Notes: a model not told the origin generated them from the sequence alone. A DNA stretch of 64,000 bases from Hyunsoonleella ulvae (GCF_016827605.1 NZ_JAEPJQ010000005.1:238738-302737), one strand, 5' to 3'. Numbered from the stretch's first letter, positions 35,382 to 44,857 are shown. Translations and numbers: made by a program.

Positions 35382-36236
35382 ATGAAGAACGTAAATATTG
35401 GCGGAGTGCCCGAGCATTTCAATTTAGCGTGGCACCTAACACTTAAAAATGAAGAGTATAAAACTGAAGGCATAAACCTCTGCTGGCATGATTACCATGG
35501 AGGTACAGGGGCTATGTGTAAGGCGCTTCGAGAAAAAGAGATTGATGTTGCTGTTATTTTAACAGAAGGCATTATTAAAGATATTATTGCAGGAAATCCT
35601 AGCAAAATTGTGCAGACATTTGTTGAAACTCCACTTATTTGGGGAGTACATGTAGCGCATCATTCTAAATACAAAACTACTAAAGATTTAAAGGGCACTA
35701 AAGCCGCTATTAGCAGATATGGCTCTGGGTCTCATTTAATGGCATATATCAATGCAGAGCATAACAATTGGGATTTAGAGAAAGATTTAGATTTTGAAGT
35801 GATAAAAAACTTAGATGGTGCCGTAGAAGGACTAACGGATGGGAAAGCTGATTATTTTCTTTGGGAAAAATACACAACAAAACCATTAGTTGATGATGGT
35901 ACTTTTAGACGCATTGATGACTGCCCTTCCCCCTGGCCTTGCTTTGTAATAGCGGCACATGAAGATTATATTAAAAATAATAGCGAAGATTTAAAAACGA
36001 TTTTAAGAATTATTAATACCACAACCTCAGAATTTAAAGACATACCGAGTATTGATAGAATGATAGCAAATGAATATGACCAAAAAATTGAAGATGTTCA
36101 GGATTGGATAGCCATTACGGAGTGGTCGCAAGAACTTATTGATGAATCCACCATTATGAACGTACAAAAACAACTTAAGCTTCTAGATATTATTCCAAAA
36201 ACTGTAAAATATCAGGATATAACCCACAAACTGTAA
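35382..36236 (+). CDS. cytosolic periplasmic-binding-protein-like protein (NMT1/Ca3427 type)
   Basis: A 284-residue protein with the two-lobed binding-protein fold but no signal peptide, so it stays in the cytosol. LCWHDYHGGTGAMCKALREKEIDVAVILTEG and DLKGTKAAISRYGSGSHLMAY are the ligand-site segments. Its relatives include fungal Ca3427-type proteins. It follows the phosphorylase with no gap, so it may bind a nucleobase or vitamin-like compound; that is inference. No ABC permease is nearby. Confidence 0.82.
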   Translation: MKNVNIGGVPEHFNLAWHLTLKNEEYKTEGINLCWHDYHGGTGAMCKALREKEIDVAVILTEGIIKDIIAGNPSKIVQTFVETPLIWGVHVAHHSKYKTTKDLKGTKAAISRYGSGSHLMAYINAEHNNWDLEKDLDFEVIKNLDGAVEGLTDGKADYFLWEKYTTKPLVDDGTFRRIDDCPSPWPCFVIAAHEDYIKNNSEDLKTILRIINTTTSEFKDIPSIDRMIANEYDQKIEDVQDWIAITEWSQELIDESTIMNVQKQLKLLDIIPKTVKYQDITHKL

Positions 36237-36324
36237 CCCTTAAAATTCCAACCTTAAACAATTGTTAATAAAAGCCTTATAATTAAACTAAATGTATATT
36301 TTCGTAAAACAAAAATATCAAAAT

Positions 36325-37704
36325 ATGAAGAAAATTCTAATTACCTTGAGCTTAATTGCGTTTCTTGCCTGTGATAAAAAAGGAGACAAAACAGTGGATT
36401 ATGCTGTTATTTCAGGGAAAATTACCAACAAAAAAGGAGCTGTAACCATAAATAGTTATGATAGAACTTTTAGCGAACCTCTGGATATAAAAGCCGATGG
36501 TACTTTTACAGACACACTAGATACGGACAAAAACTCTTATATAATTTTTGATGGTACAAACCCAGTGTTTGTATATGTTAAGCCAGGATATAACTTAAAT
36601 GTGAGTTATGATGTAAAAGACCTTGACAATACACTTACCTTTACTGGAGACGGCGATAAAGTGAATACATATTTATATGAAAAACGAAAATACGAAAAGA
36701 CCCTACTTGCAAACCGATGGGAGTTATACAAGCTAAACGAAACGGAATTTAAAAATAAGTTTAAAACAATTAAAAAATCCAGTGATAGCCTACTAGAGCT
36801 TTACAAAACTCTGCCCGATGAATTTACGTATCTAGAAAAACGTAATTTAAATTATAACTATCTGGCGAGAATAAACGAATATGAAAGTTATCATAAATAT
36901 GTTACTAAGAATAATGACTTCAAGGTATCTGATGATTTCTTAAAAGAAGTGCAAGGTTTTGATGTTATAAATGAAGACGATTATTTTTTCTCTGAAAATT
37001 ATAAATTACTGTTAACAAGTAAATTTAGAGATAAAGCATCAACAATTTCAGAAAAAGATAGTATTGATAATGACATAGCTTATATTAAAGCAGTAAGCAG
37101 TATTGAAAACAAAAAAGTAAAAGAAGATATGCTTTATGCTTTTGCTGCCAACAACATGAGTCATTCAAAGGACTTAGAGAAGTTTTATAATTTGTTCATT
37201 GAAAATTCCAGCAATGAAAAAAACAATGCTTTTGTAAAAGAGAAGTATACAAAGTTAACTGCATTATCTAAAGGTAAGCCTTCTCCAAAGTTTACAGATT
37301 ACAGAAACCATAATGGAGAAACAACATCTTTAGATGATCTAAAAGGCAAATATGTTTATATAGACGTTTGGGCTACTTGGTGTGGGCCTTGTGTTAGAGA
37401 AATTCCGTCATTAAAGAAAGTTGAAACCGATTTTCATGATAAAAATATTGAATTTGTAAGTGTTTCCATTGATAAAGAAAAAGACTTCTCTAAATGGGAA
37501 ACCATGGTAAACGATAAAGAATTAGGTGGTGTACAGCTATTTGCAGATAACGACTGGAATTCCCAGTTCGTAAAAGACTACCAAATTCAAGGTATTCCAA
37601 GATTTATTCTCATTGATCCAAACGGAAACATTGTAGATGCTAATGCTCCTAGACCATCAAATCCAAAATTAAGAGACTTATTTAAGGACCTTCTTAATAT
37701 TTAA
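36325..37704 (+). CDS. TlpA-like thioredoxin-fold lipoprotein with DUF4369
   Basis: A 459-residue lipoprotein starting at 36325 (MKKILITLSLIAFLAC, lipobox Cys16); the in-frame ATG at 36292 would hide the signal peptide. Residues 25-110 are a DUF4369 domain, the middle is helical, and residues about 325-459 are a thioredoxin domain with WATWCGPC (Cys353, Cys356) and cis-Pro in QGIPRF. It probably keeps cysteines reduced outside the cytoplasm. Common in Bacteroidota. Confidence 0.9.
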   Translation: MKKILITLSLIAFLACDKKGDKTVDYAVISGKITNKKGAVTINSYDRTFSEPLDIKADGTFTDTLDTDKNSYIIFDGTNPVFVYVKPGYNLNVSYDVKDLDNTLTFTGDGDKVNTYLYEKRKYEKTLLANRWELYKLNETEFKNKFKTIKKSSDSLLELYKTLPDEFTYLEKRNLNYNYLARINEYESYHKYVTKNNDFKVSDDFLKEVQGFDVINEDDYFFSENYKLLLTSKFRDKASTISEKDSIDNDIAYIKAVSSIENKKVKEDMLYAFAANNMSHSKDLEKFYNLFIENSSNEKNNAFVKEKYTKLTALSKGKPSPKFTDYRNHNGETTSLDDLKGKYVYIDVWATWCGPCVREIPSLKKVETDFHDKNIEFVSVSIDKEKDFSKWETMVNDKELGGVQLFADNDWNSQFVKDYQIQGIPRFILIDPNGNIVDANAPRPSNPKLRDLFKDLLNI

Positions 37705-37716
37705 AAAATATTCCAT

Positions 37717-37745
37717 AAAAAAAGCCGCAAATTGCGGCTTTTTTT
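37717..37745. terminator. bidirectional terminator between TlpA-like and nnrDE
   Basis: AAAAAAAGCCGC (37717-37728) and GCGGCTTTTTTT (37734-37745) with loop AAATT; strong T-runs both ways. Confidence 0.92.
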
Positions 37746-37762
37746 ATTGTCGTTTGTAATTA

Positions 37763-39316
37763 TTACGCATTCGCTTCAGATTCTTCCTGAGTTTGAGGTG
37801 GTTCAGGTTGTTTAAACAAATCTATAAACGCCTCCCCTAAGTATTCAATAACATGGCTTGCTATCAAACTCTGGTATCCAAAATCCTCTACAGCAATATC
37901 AGCAGATTTCCCATGTAAATACACCCCAAAAATAGCAGCAACTGATGGGTGATACCCTTGAGCTATCAATCCAGTTACAATACCTGTTAATACATCACCG
38001 CTACCCGCAGTTGCCAAACCTGGATTACCTGTAGTATTTACAAAAAAGCGTTCGTTAAACACTGTAATGGTATTGGCTCCCTTTACAATTACAATAATCT
38101 TGTGTTTTTTTGAAAAAGCTTTTACTTTTTTAAGCTTTTCAAAGTCGTCCTTCCAAGAACCAATTAACCGTTCTAACTCTTTCGGGTGTGGTGTTAAAAT
38201 TGTATGTTCTGGTAATAGTTTTAACAATGCCTTCTTTTTAGCCAGTATGTTAAGTCCATCAGCATCAATAACCAAAGGAACTTTATTAGATTTTAAGAAC
38301 TCCTCGAAAGCAGCCACAGTCTTTGTATCTGTTCCTGCTCCTATTCCAAAACCAACTACAGTAGGTTCTATTTCAAAATCAATCGCGGTGATTTTTTCTT
38401 CTTCAGTATCTGTAATCACCATGACTTCAGGAAGACTGGACTGTAAAGGTACATAACCGCATTTAGGCACATAGGCAGTTACCAATCCAGCTCCAACTGA
38501 TAATGCAGCCCTACTTGTTAATGTTACAGCTCCAATTTTCCCATAACACCCTCCAATAATTAATGCATGTCCAAATTGTCCCTTATGCGAAAACTTATCT
38601 CTAGGGATATAATTTGGCAAAACCTCATGTTTACCTATAAGTTCAACTTCAGTTTGGGTAGTATATAAATATTCTGGATCCAATCCAATATCTAAAATTT
38701 CCCATTGCACCGTATATTTGGCTGTTTCTGGCAGAAAGAACACTAATTTTGGAGAAGCAAAGCTTAAAGTAAACCCTGCATAAACAACAGCGTCAGGATC
38801 TTCTACAGCTTTATCAGTGTACAATCCAGAAGGGATATCAATAGATAACGTAAATGCCTTTGTAGCTCTAAAGTGCTGAAATAGTTTTTTTACCCAATCA
38901 TCTACAGGTCGGTTTAGCCCAATACCAAAAACTGCATCAACTATAATATCATCTGGATGTATTTGTGGAAAATCCTCTGTACATTTTAAAAGTGTGGGCC
39001 ATTTTTTAGTAACGTTTTTTATCCTATCATAATTTATCAAAAAATCTTTAGAACGTTTATCACTGTAATTAATAACGTAAGTATGTACATTATAACCATG
39101 TGTTACCAAATGCCTAGCTAATACCAATCCGTCCCCACCATTATTGCCAATACCACAAAATACGTGTACAGGCACTTGAGCACCTTGCATGCGTGCGTGC
39201 ATCCAATTAAAAATTTGGGTACCTGCACGCTCCATTAATTCAGTAGATGTAATGTTTTGCCGTTCTGCGGTAAGTTTATCTCCCGCATATATTTGTTCTT
39301 TAGAAAATATCTTCAT
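37763..39316 (-). CDS. nnrDE: bifunctional NAD(P)H-hydrate epimerase/dehydratase
   Basis: A 517-residue fusion that repairs damaged NAD(P)H hydrates. The N-terminal YjeF domain (1-215) carries GIGNNGGDGLVLARHL, and the C-terminal ADP/ATP-dependent dehydratase (about 235-500) has the phosphate loop GNPGLATAGSGDVLTGIV and the substrate strand HTILTPHPKELERL. A Gln/Glu-rich tail follows. Single gene with a terminator, and divergent from the threonine operon leader. Confidence 0.93.
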   Translation of the reverse strand: MKIFSKEQIYAGDKLTAERQNITSTELMERAGTQIFNWMHARMQGAQVPVHVFCGIGNNGGDGLVLARHLVTHGYNVHTYVINYSDKRSKDFLINYDRIKNVTKKWPTLLKCTEDFPQIHPDDIIVDAVFGIGLNRPVDDWVKKLFQHFRATKAFTLSIDIPSGLYTDKAVEDPDAVVYAGFTLSFASPKLVFFLPETAKYTVQWEILDIGLDPEYLYTTQTEVELIGKHEVLPNYIPRDKFSHKGQFGHALIIGGCYGKIGAVTLTSRAALSVGAGLVTAYVPKCGYVPLQSSLPEVMVITDTEEEKITAIDFEIEPTVVGFGIGAGTDTKTVAAFEEFLKSNKVPLVIDADGLNILAKKKALLKLLPEHTILTPHPKELERLIGSWKDDFEKLKKVKAFSKKHKIIVIVKGANTITVFNERFFVNTTGNPGLATAGSGDVLTGIVTGLIAQGYHPSVAAIFGVYLHGKSADIAVEDFGYQSLIASHVIEYLGEAFIDLFKQPEPPQTQEESEANA

Positions 39317-39439
39317 AAAACGTCTATTATCAATCTTTCAATTCTTTTCGCAATTAGTCGTTTTTTTTAAATGAAAAATTAACGATGATAAGAATCTTGC
39401 AAAAAAATAAGTTTAGTTTTTTTATTAGGCTAAAAGTAA

Positions 39440-39447
39440 TACTTTTG
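39440..39447 (+). promoter_or_regulatory. flavobacterial -7 element of the thr operon
   Basis: TACTTTTG matches TAnnTTTG and lies 20 bases before the Thr-rich leader ORF. No well-placed TTG is seen. Confidence 0.55.
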
Positions 39448-39467
39448 AAATGTTTTATATAACGAAA

Positions 39468-39575
39468 ATGAATCATTCAAGCCAAAATAAATTTACAATC
39501 GTGTTTACTCAGTCTTCAAACACAACTATTATTTTAGCTACAACTACAAACACAACAACCCTTTGGGGTTATTAG
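39468..39575 (+). CDS. thrL: threonine-operon leader peptide
   Basis: A 35-codon ORF starting ATG. Ten of the 35 residues are Thr and three are Ile, concentrated in the last half (NTTIILATTTNTTTLWGY). It lies between the promoter element and a terminator-like hairpin, just upstream of thrA. This is the classical arrangement of attenuation: when charged tRNA-Thr is scarce, ribosomes stall on the Thr codons and the terminator does not form. The peptide is not homologous to E. coli thrL in sequence, only in design. Confidence 0.8.
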   Translation: MNHSSQNKFTIVFTQSSNTTIILATTTNTTTLWGY

Positions 39576-39598
39576 TTATATATTATTTCAGGCTTACG

Positions 39599-39624
39599 TG
39601 TAATTTCTACAATTACATCTTTTT
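39599..39624 (+). terminator. attenuator hairpin of the thr operon
   Basis: TGTAATT (39599-39605) pairs with AATTACA (39611-39617) around TCTAC, followed by TCTTTTT. The stem is AT-rich and moderate in strength. An upstream TTACGTGTAA could form a competing antiterminator with part of the stem. It lies 35 bases before the thrA ATG. Confidence 0.6.
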
Positions 39625-39659
39625 AAATTTTAAGTTACAATTTCAATTCATTACATAAA

Positions 39660-42104
39660 ATGAAAGTTTTAAAATTCGGAGGAACTTCTGTAGGTTCTTC
39701 AAAAAATATAAATAAAGTTATAAATATCTTAAACTCTTATGCGCAGAATAGTAAAGTAATATGTGTAGTTTCTGCTGTTGGAGGTATTACTGATAAATTG
39801 TTATTAGCAGGGAGACAAGCCCAAGGCAAGGATGAAAGTTTTAAAGATACTTTTAAAACTATACAAGACACACACCACTCTATTATTAAAGAGTTAAACC
39901 CAGATAACAATACTTCTATTTTAGCTTACGCTGAAGAAAAATTAAATGAACTGTATAGTTTATTAGAGGGTATTTTTCTAATTAATGAAATCTCCCCCAA
40001 AACATCAGATAAATTAGTAAGCTTTGGCGAATTGTTGTCTTCTTTTATTATAGCCGAAACTATGAAAAACAGAACTATTTTGGCTAGTAGAAAGAACTCT
40101 CAAGAATTGGTAATTACAAATTCTAATTTCACTAAAGCCGAAGTAGACTACAAAGTTACCAATGCTAATATTAAAACATATTTCGAGTCTACTAAAGAAA
40201 ATATTACTATCCTACCCGGTTTTATTGCAAATTCCACTTTTGGGGAACAGACTACTCTAGGGCGTGGTGGTTCAGATTTTACGGCAGCTATAGTTGCTGC
40301 TGCATTACATGTTGAACAGCTTGAAATTTGGACAGATGTAAGCGGTATGTATACTACAAATCCTAAAATAGTAAAACAAGCCTATCCTATTACAACCATA
40401 TCGTATCAAGAGGCCATGGAATTGTCTCATTTCGGTGCTAAGGTATTATACCCTCCAACAGTACAGCCTGTACTAGATTTAAACATACCTATCCATATTA
40501 AAAATACTATGGAACCAGAAGCTGTAGGAACAATTATTTCCAAAGATACAAATGGTATAAGTACACCTGTTAAGGGCATTAGTAATATTTCAAACATTGC
40601 ATTATTAACGCTTCAAGGAAGTGGCATGGTAGGAATCCCGGGGTTTTCTAAGCGTTTATTTGAGACGCTTTCTAATGAAAAAGTAAATGTTATTTTAATT
40701 ACGCAAGCCTCTTCAGAACATTCTATTTGTATAGGTATTGAAGAAAAAGATATTGAAATAGCAAAAACGTCTATCGATATTACGTTTGAAAATGAAATAG
40801 CGTTACACAAAATTGAACCTTTAATTGTAGAAAAGAATTTATCTATTGTAGCTCTGGTTGGAGATAACATGAAAAACCATCAAGGTATTAGTGGTAAGAT
40901 GTTTTCGTCTTTAGGGAAAAACAACATCAACATCAGGGCTATTGCTCAGGGTGCTTCAGAGCGTAATATTTCCATTGTCATAAACGAAAACGATGTCAAC
41001 AAGGCCTTAAACACGCTACACGAGGCGTTTTTTGAAAGCATTACTAAACAGTTAAATGTTTTTATTACCGGAGTTGGTAACGTAGGAGAACGATTAGTGG
41101 AACAAATAAAACAACAGAAAAAGTATCTTAAAGAACATTTAAAAATTAATTTGAGAGTTGCGGGATTATCTAATTCTCGTAAAATGATTTTTGATGGCTC
41201 TGGATTAAATCTTAAAGATTGGAAAACAGATTTAAACAATGGCGAAACCGCCTCATTAAAAGGCTTTTTTGAAAAAGCAAAATCTTTAAACCTTCGCAAT
41301 AGTATTTTTGTAGATGTTACGGCAAATGCCGATGTTGCTTCACTTTACAATAACTATTTAAGAGAAAGCATTGCGGTTGTGGCTTGTAATAAAATTGCGT
41401 GTTCTAGTGATTTTTCCAATTATAAAGAACTAAAACGTCTATCGTTAAAATATAATGCACCATTTTTATTTGAAACTAATGTTGGCGCAGGTTTACCAAT
41501 TATTGACACCTTAAATAATTTGGTAGCTTCTGGAGATAAAATTACATCCATACAGGCTGTACTTTCAGGAAGCCTAAACTTTGTATTTAATAATTTTAAT
41601 GACTCTACCAAGTTTTACGATGTAGTAAAACAAGCAGCAGCCGAAGGGTATACAGAGCCAGATCCTAGGATTGATTTAAGCGGTGTTGATGTAGCACGTA
41701 AAATTTTAATACTCGCAAGAGAAAGTGGAGTTGAATTAAATTTGGACGATATAGAAAATACATCCTTTTTATCTCCATCAGGTTTAAAAAGCGGTTCTGT
41801 AGAAGAGTTTTATAAAACACTAATAGCAGATGAAGCCCATTACCAAAGTTTATATGCTTCAGCAAAAGCAAATAACTGCCAATTAAAATATGTTGCAAAA
41901 TTTGATGATGGCAAAGCTAGTGTGAGTTTACAAGAAATCCCTGTAGGTCATCCTTTTTATAATTTGGAGGGCAGTGATAATATTGTGATGTTTTATACAG
42001 AGCGCTATTCACAGCAGCCTATGATTATAAAAGGTGCAGGTGCCGGTGCAGATGTTACAGCTTCAGGATTGTTTGCAGACATTATAAGATTAGGTAACAA
42101 CTAA
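39660..42104 (+). CDS. thrA: bifunctional aspartokinase/homoserine dehydrogenase I
   Basis: An 814-residue fusion. The kinase half (1-300) begins MKVLKFGGTSVGSSKN, has the AGRG-like TTLGRGGSDFTAA loop; ACT domains follow (about 315-460) with VGIPGFSKRLFETL and AIAQGASERNISIVI; the dehydrogenase half (about 465-814) has FITGVGNVGERLVEQI for NADP binding and GLPIIDTLNNLVASGD. It makes aspartyl phosphate and later homoserine; the ACT domains bind threonine for feedback. Regulated by the leader upstream. Confidence 0.97.
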   Translation: MKVLKFGGTSVGSSKNINKVINILNSYAQNSKVICVVSAVGGITDKLLLAGRQAQGKDESFKDTFKTIQDTHHSIIKELNPDNNTSILAYAEEKLNELYSLLEGIFLINEISPKTSDKLVSFGELLSSFIIAETMKNRTILASRKNSQELVITNSNFTKAEVDYKVTNANIKTYFESTKENITILPGFIANSTFGEQTTLGRGGSDFTAAIVAAALHVEQLEIWTDVSGMYTTNPKIVKQAYPITTISYQEAMELSHFGAKVLYPPTVQPVLDLNIPIHIKNTMEPEAVGTIISKDTNGISTPVKGISNISNIALLTLQGSGMVGIPGFSKRLFETLSNEKVNVILITQASSEHSICIGIEEKDIEIAKTSIDITFENEIALHKIEPLIVEKNLSIVALVGDNMKNHQGISGKMFSSLGKNNINIRAIAQGASERNISIVINENDVNKALNTLHEAFFESITKQLNVFITGVGNVGERLVEQIKQQKKYLKEHLKINLRVAGLSNSRKMIFDGSGLNLKDWKTDLNNGETASLKGFFEKAKSLNLRNSIFVDVTANADVASLYNNYLRESIAVVACNKIACSSDFSNYKELKRLSLKYNAPFLFETNVGAGLPIIDTLNNLVASGDKITSIQAVLSGSLNFVFNNFNDSTKFYDVVKQAAAEGYTEPDPRIDLSGVDVARKILILARESGVELNLDDIENTSFLSPSGLKSGSVEEFYKTLIADEAHYQSLYASAKANNCQLKYVAKFDDGKASVSLQEIPVGHPFYNLEGSDNIVMFYTERYSQQPMIIKGAGAGADVTASGLFADIIRLGNN

Positions 42105-42175
42105 ATGTAATGGAGTTACACATAGAAAGTGATATTACCTGCAGCAGTGCAGCCGAACAATATTTAATAGAAAAA

Positions 42176-43099
42176 ATGAATGAAATAAAACTATTTTCGC
42201 CAGCTACAGTAGCCAATGTTTCCTGCGGTTTTGACGTTATGGGATTCTGCTTAGATAATGTGGGAGATGAAATGGTAGTCCGGAAAATTGATAAAAAAGG
42301 TATTTTTATTTCCCGAGTTGAAGGTTTTAATCTCCCTAAAGAAGCGGAATTGAATGTTGCTGGTGTTTCCGCATTAGCTATGTATGACGCTTTGGATGTT
42401 GATTTTGGTTTTGAAATTGAGATCTATAAAAATATCAAACCAGGTAGTGGTATTGGCAGTAGTGCTGCAAGTGCAGTAGGGAGTGTTTTTGGCATGAATG
42501 AGCTAATCGGTAGACCCTTTAACAAAACCCAATTAACAGAGTTCGCTTTAAAGGGAGAAGCTTTAGCAAGCAAATGTGAACATGCGGATAATTTAGCTCC
42601 TGCTCTTTTTGGTGGCTTTACTTTGGTAAAAAGTGTAGCACCGTTACAAATATTAGAAATCCCTTCTCCTGATGATTTATACGCAACTATAATTCATCCT
42701 CAAATAGAAATAAAGACCTCTGAATCCAGAGCCATACTGCCTAACAAAGTACCTTTGAGCAAAGCCATAACACAATGGGCCAACTTAGGGAGTTTAGTAC
42801 ATGCTCTACATACTAGCAATTACGATTTAATTAAAAGCGCTTTAACAGATGTTGTGGTAGAACCTTACAGAAGCAAATTGATTCCTCTATTTACTGAAGT
42901 AAAACAAGCATCATTAAATGCAGGAGCATTAGGCGCTGGCATTTCTGGCTCAGGACCATCAATTTTTGCACTAAGTAAAGGTTTAGAACAGGCAAACAAG
43001 ATAAAAGAAGCCATGCTAGGTGTTTATGCAAATTCTGATATTGATTTTGATATACACATTTCAAAAATAAACACTGAAGGGGTAAAGATTATTGCTTAA
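42176..43099 (+). CDS. thrB: homoserine kinase
   Basis: A 307-residue GHMP kinase that phosphorylates homoserine. It starts MNEIKLFSPATVANVSCGFDVMGF; the ATP loop PGSGIGSSAASAVG lies at about 91-104 and the C-terminal motif GAGISGSGPSIFAL near 261. An in-frame ATG at 42110 would add 22 residues without counterpart in the family, so 42176 is preferred, though 42110 lies just 5 bases after thrA and cannot be ruled out. Between thrA and the S23-like insertion. Confidence 0.93.
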   Translation: MNEIKLFSPATVANVSCGFDVMGFCLDNVGDEMVVRKIDKKGIFISRVEGFNLPKEAELNVAGVSALAMYDALDVDFGFEIEIYKNIKPGSGIGSSAASAVGSVFGMNELIGRPFNKTQLTEFALKGEALASKCEHADNLAPALFGGFTLVKSVAPLQILEIPSPDDLYATIIHPQIEIKTSESRAILPNKVPLSKAITQWANLGSLVHALHTSNYDLIKSALTDVVVEPYRSKLIPLFTEVKQASLNAGALGAGISGSGPSIFALSKGLEQANKIKEAMLGVYANSDIDFDIHISKINTEGVKIIA

Positions 43100-43106
43100 A
43101 AGACAG

Positions 43107-43137
43107 GTGACTGAAGACGGAAGATTGACGTCTTCAA
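43107..43137 (+). repeat. left repeat flanking the S23-like gene
   Basis: The core GACTGAAGACGGAAGATTGA is matched in inverted orientation by the tract at 43531-43558 (GACCGAAGACTAAAGACCGA on the other strand); about 15 of 20 bases agree. Confidence 0.65.
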
Positions 43138-43150
43138 CAATAGCTTAAAA

Positions 43151-43507
43151 ATGAATAAGTTTAAATTTGAAAAACTTGATATTTGGCAAAAAGCCATGGA
43201 TATAGGAGAGGTTCTCTACCAATTGAGTTTGTCATTCCCAGAAAGGGAAAAATTCAATTTATCCTCCCAGATATGTAGAGCTGCTGATTCAATTGCTTTA
43301 AACATTTCAGAAGGTTCAATAGGTCAGTCCAATCCTGAGCAAAAGAAATTCTTAGGGTATGCAATTCGTTCACTAGCAGAAGTAGTAACCTGTTTATTTA
43401 AAGCAAAAAGAAGAAACTATATAACAGAATTAAATTTCACTAAATTATATAAAGAAGCCCATCATTTAATGAATATGATGATCGCTTTTAGAAAAAACAT
43501 TAAATAA
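43151..43507 (+). CDS. S23-like four-helix-bundle protein inserted in the thr operon
   Basis: A 118-residue protein of the 23S rRNA intervening-sequence (S23)/four-helix-bundle family. It starts MNKFKFEKLDIWQKAMDI and contains the family signatures LSSQICRAADSIALNISEG and FLGYAIRSLAEV. It splits thrB from thrC and is flanked by inverted repeats at 43107-43137 and 43531-43558. Such genes are typically found scattered and bounded by GACTGAAGAC-type repeats in flavobacteria, so it looks like a recent mobile insertion. It has no role in threonine synthesis. Function of the family is unclear. Confidence 0.9.
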   Translation: MNKFKFEKLDIWQKAMDIGEVLYQLSLSFPEREKFNLSSQICRAADSIALNISEGSIGQSNPEQKKFLGYAIRSLAEVVTCLFKAKRRNYITELNFTKLYKEAHHLMNMMIAFRKNIK

Positions 43508-43530
43508 AAGAAAGTTTCCGTAACCATTGA

Positions 43531-43558
43531 TCGGTCTTCGGTCTTTAGTCTTCGGTCA
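43531..43558 (-). repeat. right repeat flanking the S23-like gene
   Basis: TCGGTCTTCGGTCTTTAGTC is the inverted counterpart of the left repeat at 43107-43137. It is itself a short tandem of GGTCTTC-type units. Confidence 0.65.
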
Positions 43559-43567
43559 ATTTAAACC

Positions 43568-44857
43568 ATGAACTACTATTCACTAAATAAACAAGCACCA
43601 AATTCAACATTTAAAAATGCGGTTATAAAAGGCTTAGCACCAGATAAAGGCTTGTATTTTCCTGAAAGCATCACGCCATTACCACAATCATTCTGGGATA
43701 ATTTTGATAGTTTATCTTATACAGAAATAGCGTTTGAAGCTATAAAGCAATTTGTTTCTCCTGAAATTCCTAAGGAAGTTTTAAAAACTATTGTTGAAGA
43801 AACCTTGTCTTTTGATTTTCCTGTAGTAAAGCTAAACGACCATATCTCAACATTAGAGTTATTCCATGGACCAACCATGGCATTTAAAGATGTAGGTGCA
43901 CGTTTTATGGCACGTTGTTTAGGCTATTTTAACCAAGACAATGACAAAGAAGTTACAGTTTTGGTTGCAACTTCTGGTGATACTGGCGGTGCTGTTGCTA
44001 ATGGATTTTTGGGAGTTAAAGGTGTTAATGTTGTGATTTTATACCCAAGTGGAAAAGTTAGCGATATACAAGAAAAGCAACTAACAACGCTAGGCCAAAA
44101 TATAAAAGCACTGGAAGTAAATGGTACGTTTGACGATTGTCAAGCCATGGTAAAAACTGCATTTCTTGACGAAGAACTAACAAGCAAAATGCAATTAACT
44201 TCAGCAAACTCTATTAATGTAGCACGTTGGTTACCACAACTATTCTATTTTATGTTTGCCTATAAACAGTTACACAAACAATATGATGATATTGTATTCT
44301 CCGTTCCCAGTGGGAACTTTGGTAATATTTGCGCAGGTATGATGGCACAGCAATTAGGGCTTCCCATTAAGCACTTTATAGCATCAAATAATGCAAATAA
44401 TGTTGTAACACGTTATTTAATATCTCAATTATACGAACCAAAACCATCTATACAAACCATAAGTAATGCTATGGATGTTGGTGCGCCTAGTAATTTTATA
44501 CGAATTCAAGAGATTTATAAAAATCAGTTTGAAACGTTAAAGCACAACTTGTCTTCTTATAGTTTTACTGATGAAGAAACTAAAGAAGCAATGTTAGAAA
44601 TGTATAATAATTACAATTATGTTGCCGATCCTCATGGGGCTGTTGGATATTTAGGCTGTAAATCGTATTTGAAAGAAAACCCTAATGCGCACTGTGTTTT
44701 TCTAGAAACCGCACACCCTACTAAGTTTTTAGATGTAGTAGAAGATGTTATTAAAACCAAACAATCTTTGCCAAAACAGATTCAATCAGTAATGGGGAAG
44801 GAAAAGGAAGCAACAGTAATTTCTACTTATGATGATTTAAAGGATTATCTTTTGTAA
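43568..44857 (+). CDS. thrC: threonine synthase
   Basis: A 429-residue PLP enzyme that converts O-phosphohomoserine to threonine. The PLP lysine is Lys107 in FHGPTMAFKDVGARFM; the phosphate loop is VATSGDTGGAVAN, and the C-terminal FLETAHPTKF segment is conserved. It starts 60 bases after the S23-like gene, so transcription must read through that insertion or begin within it. Last gene of the thr operon. Confidence 0.96.
   Translation: MNYYSLNKQAPNSTFKNAVIKGLAPDKGLYFPESITPLPQSFWDNFDSLSYTEIAFEAIKQFVSPEIPKEVLKTIVEETLSFDFPVVKLNDHISTLELFHGPTMAFKDVGARFMARCLGYFNQDNDKEVTVLVATSGDTGGAVANGFLGVKGVNVVILYPSGKVSDIQEKQLTTLGQNIKALEVNGTFDDCQAMVKTAFLDEELTSKMQLTSANSINVARWLPQLFYFMFAYKQLHKQYDDIVFSVPSGNFGNICAGMMAQQLGLPIKHFIASNNANNVVTRYLISQLYEPKPSIQTISNAMDVGAPSNFIRIQEIYKNQFETLKHNLSSYSFTDEETKEAMLEMYNNYNYVADPHGAVGYLGCKSYLKENPNAHCVFLETAHPTKFLDVVEDVIKTKQSLPKQIQSVMGKEKEATVISTYDDLKDYLL

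Noticed and set aside
43107..43558. CRISPR array or intervening sequence in rRNA
   Set aside because: The repeats are just two inverted flanking tracts, not regular direct repeats with spacers, and no rRNA gene is present around the S23-like gene.
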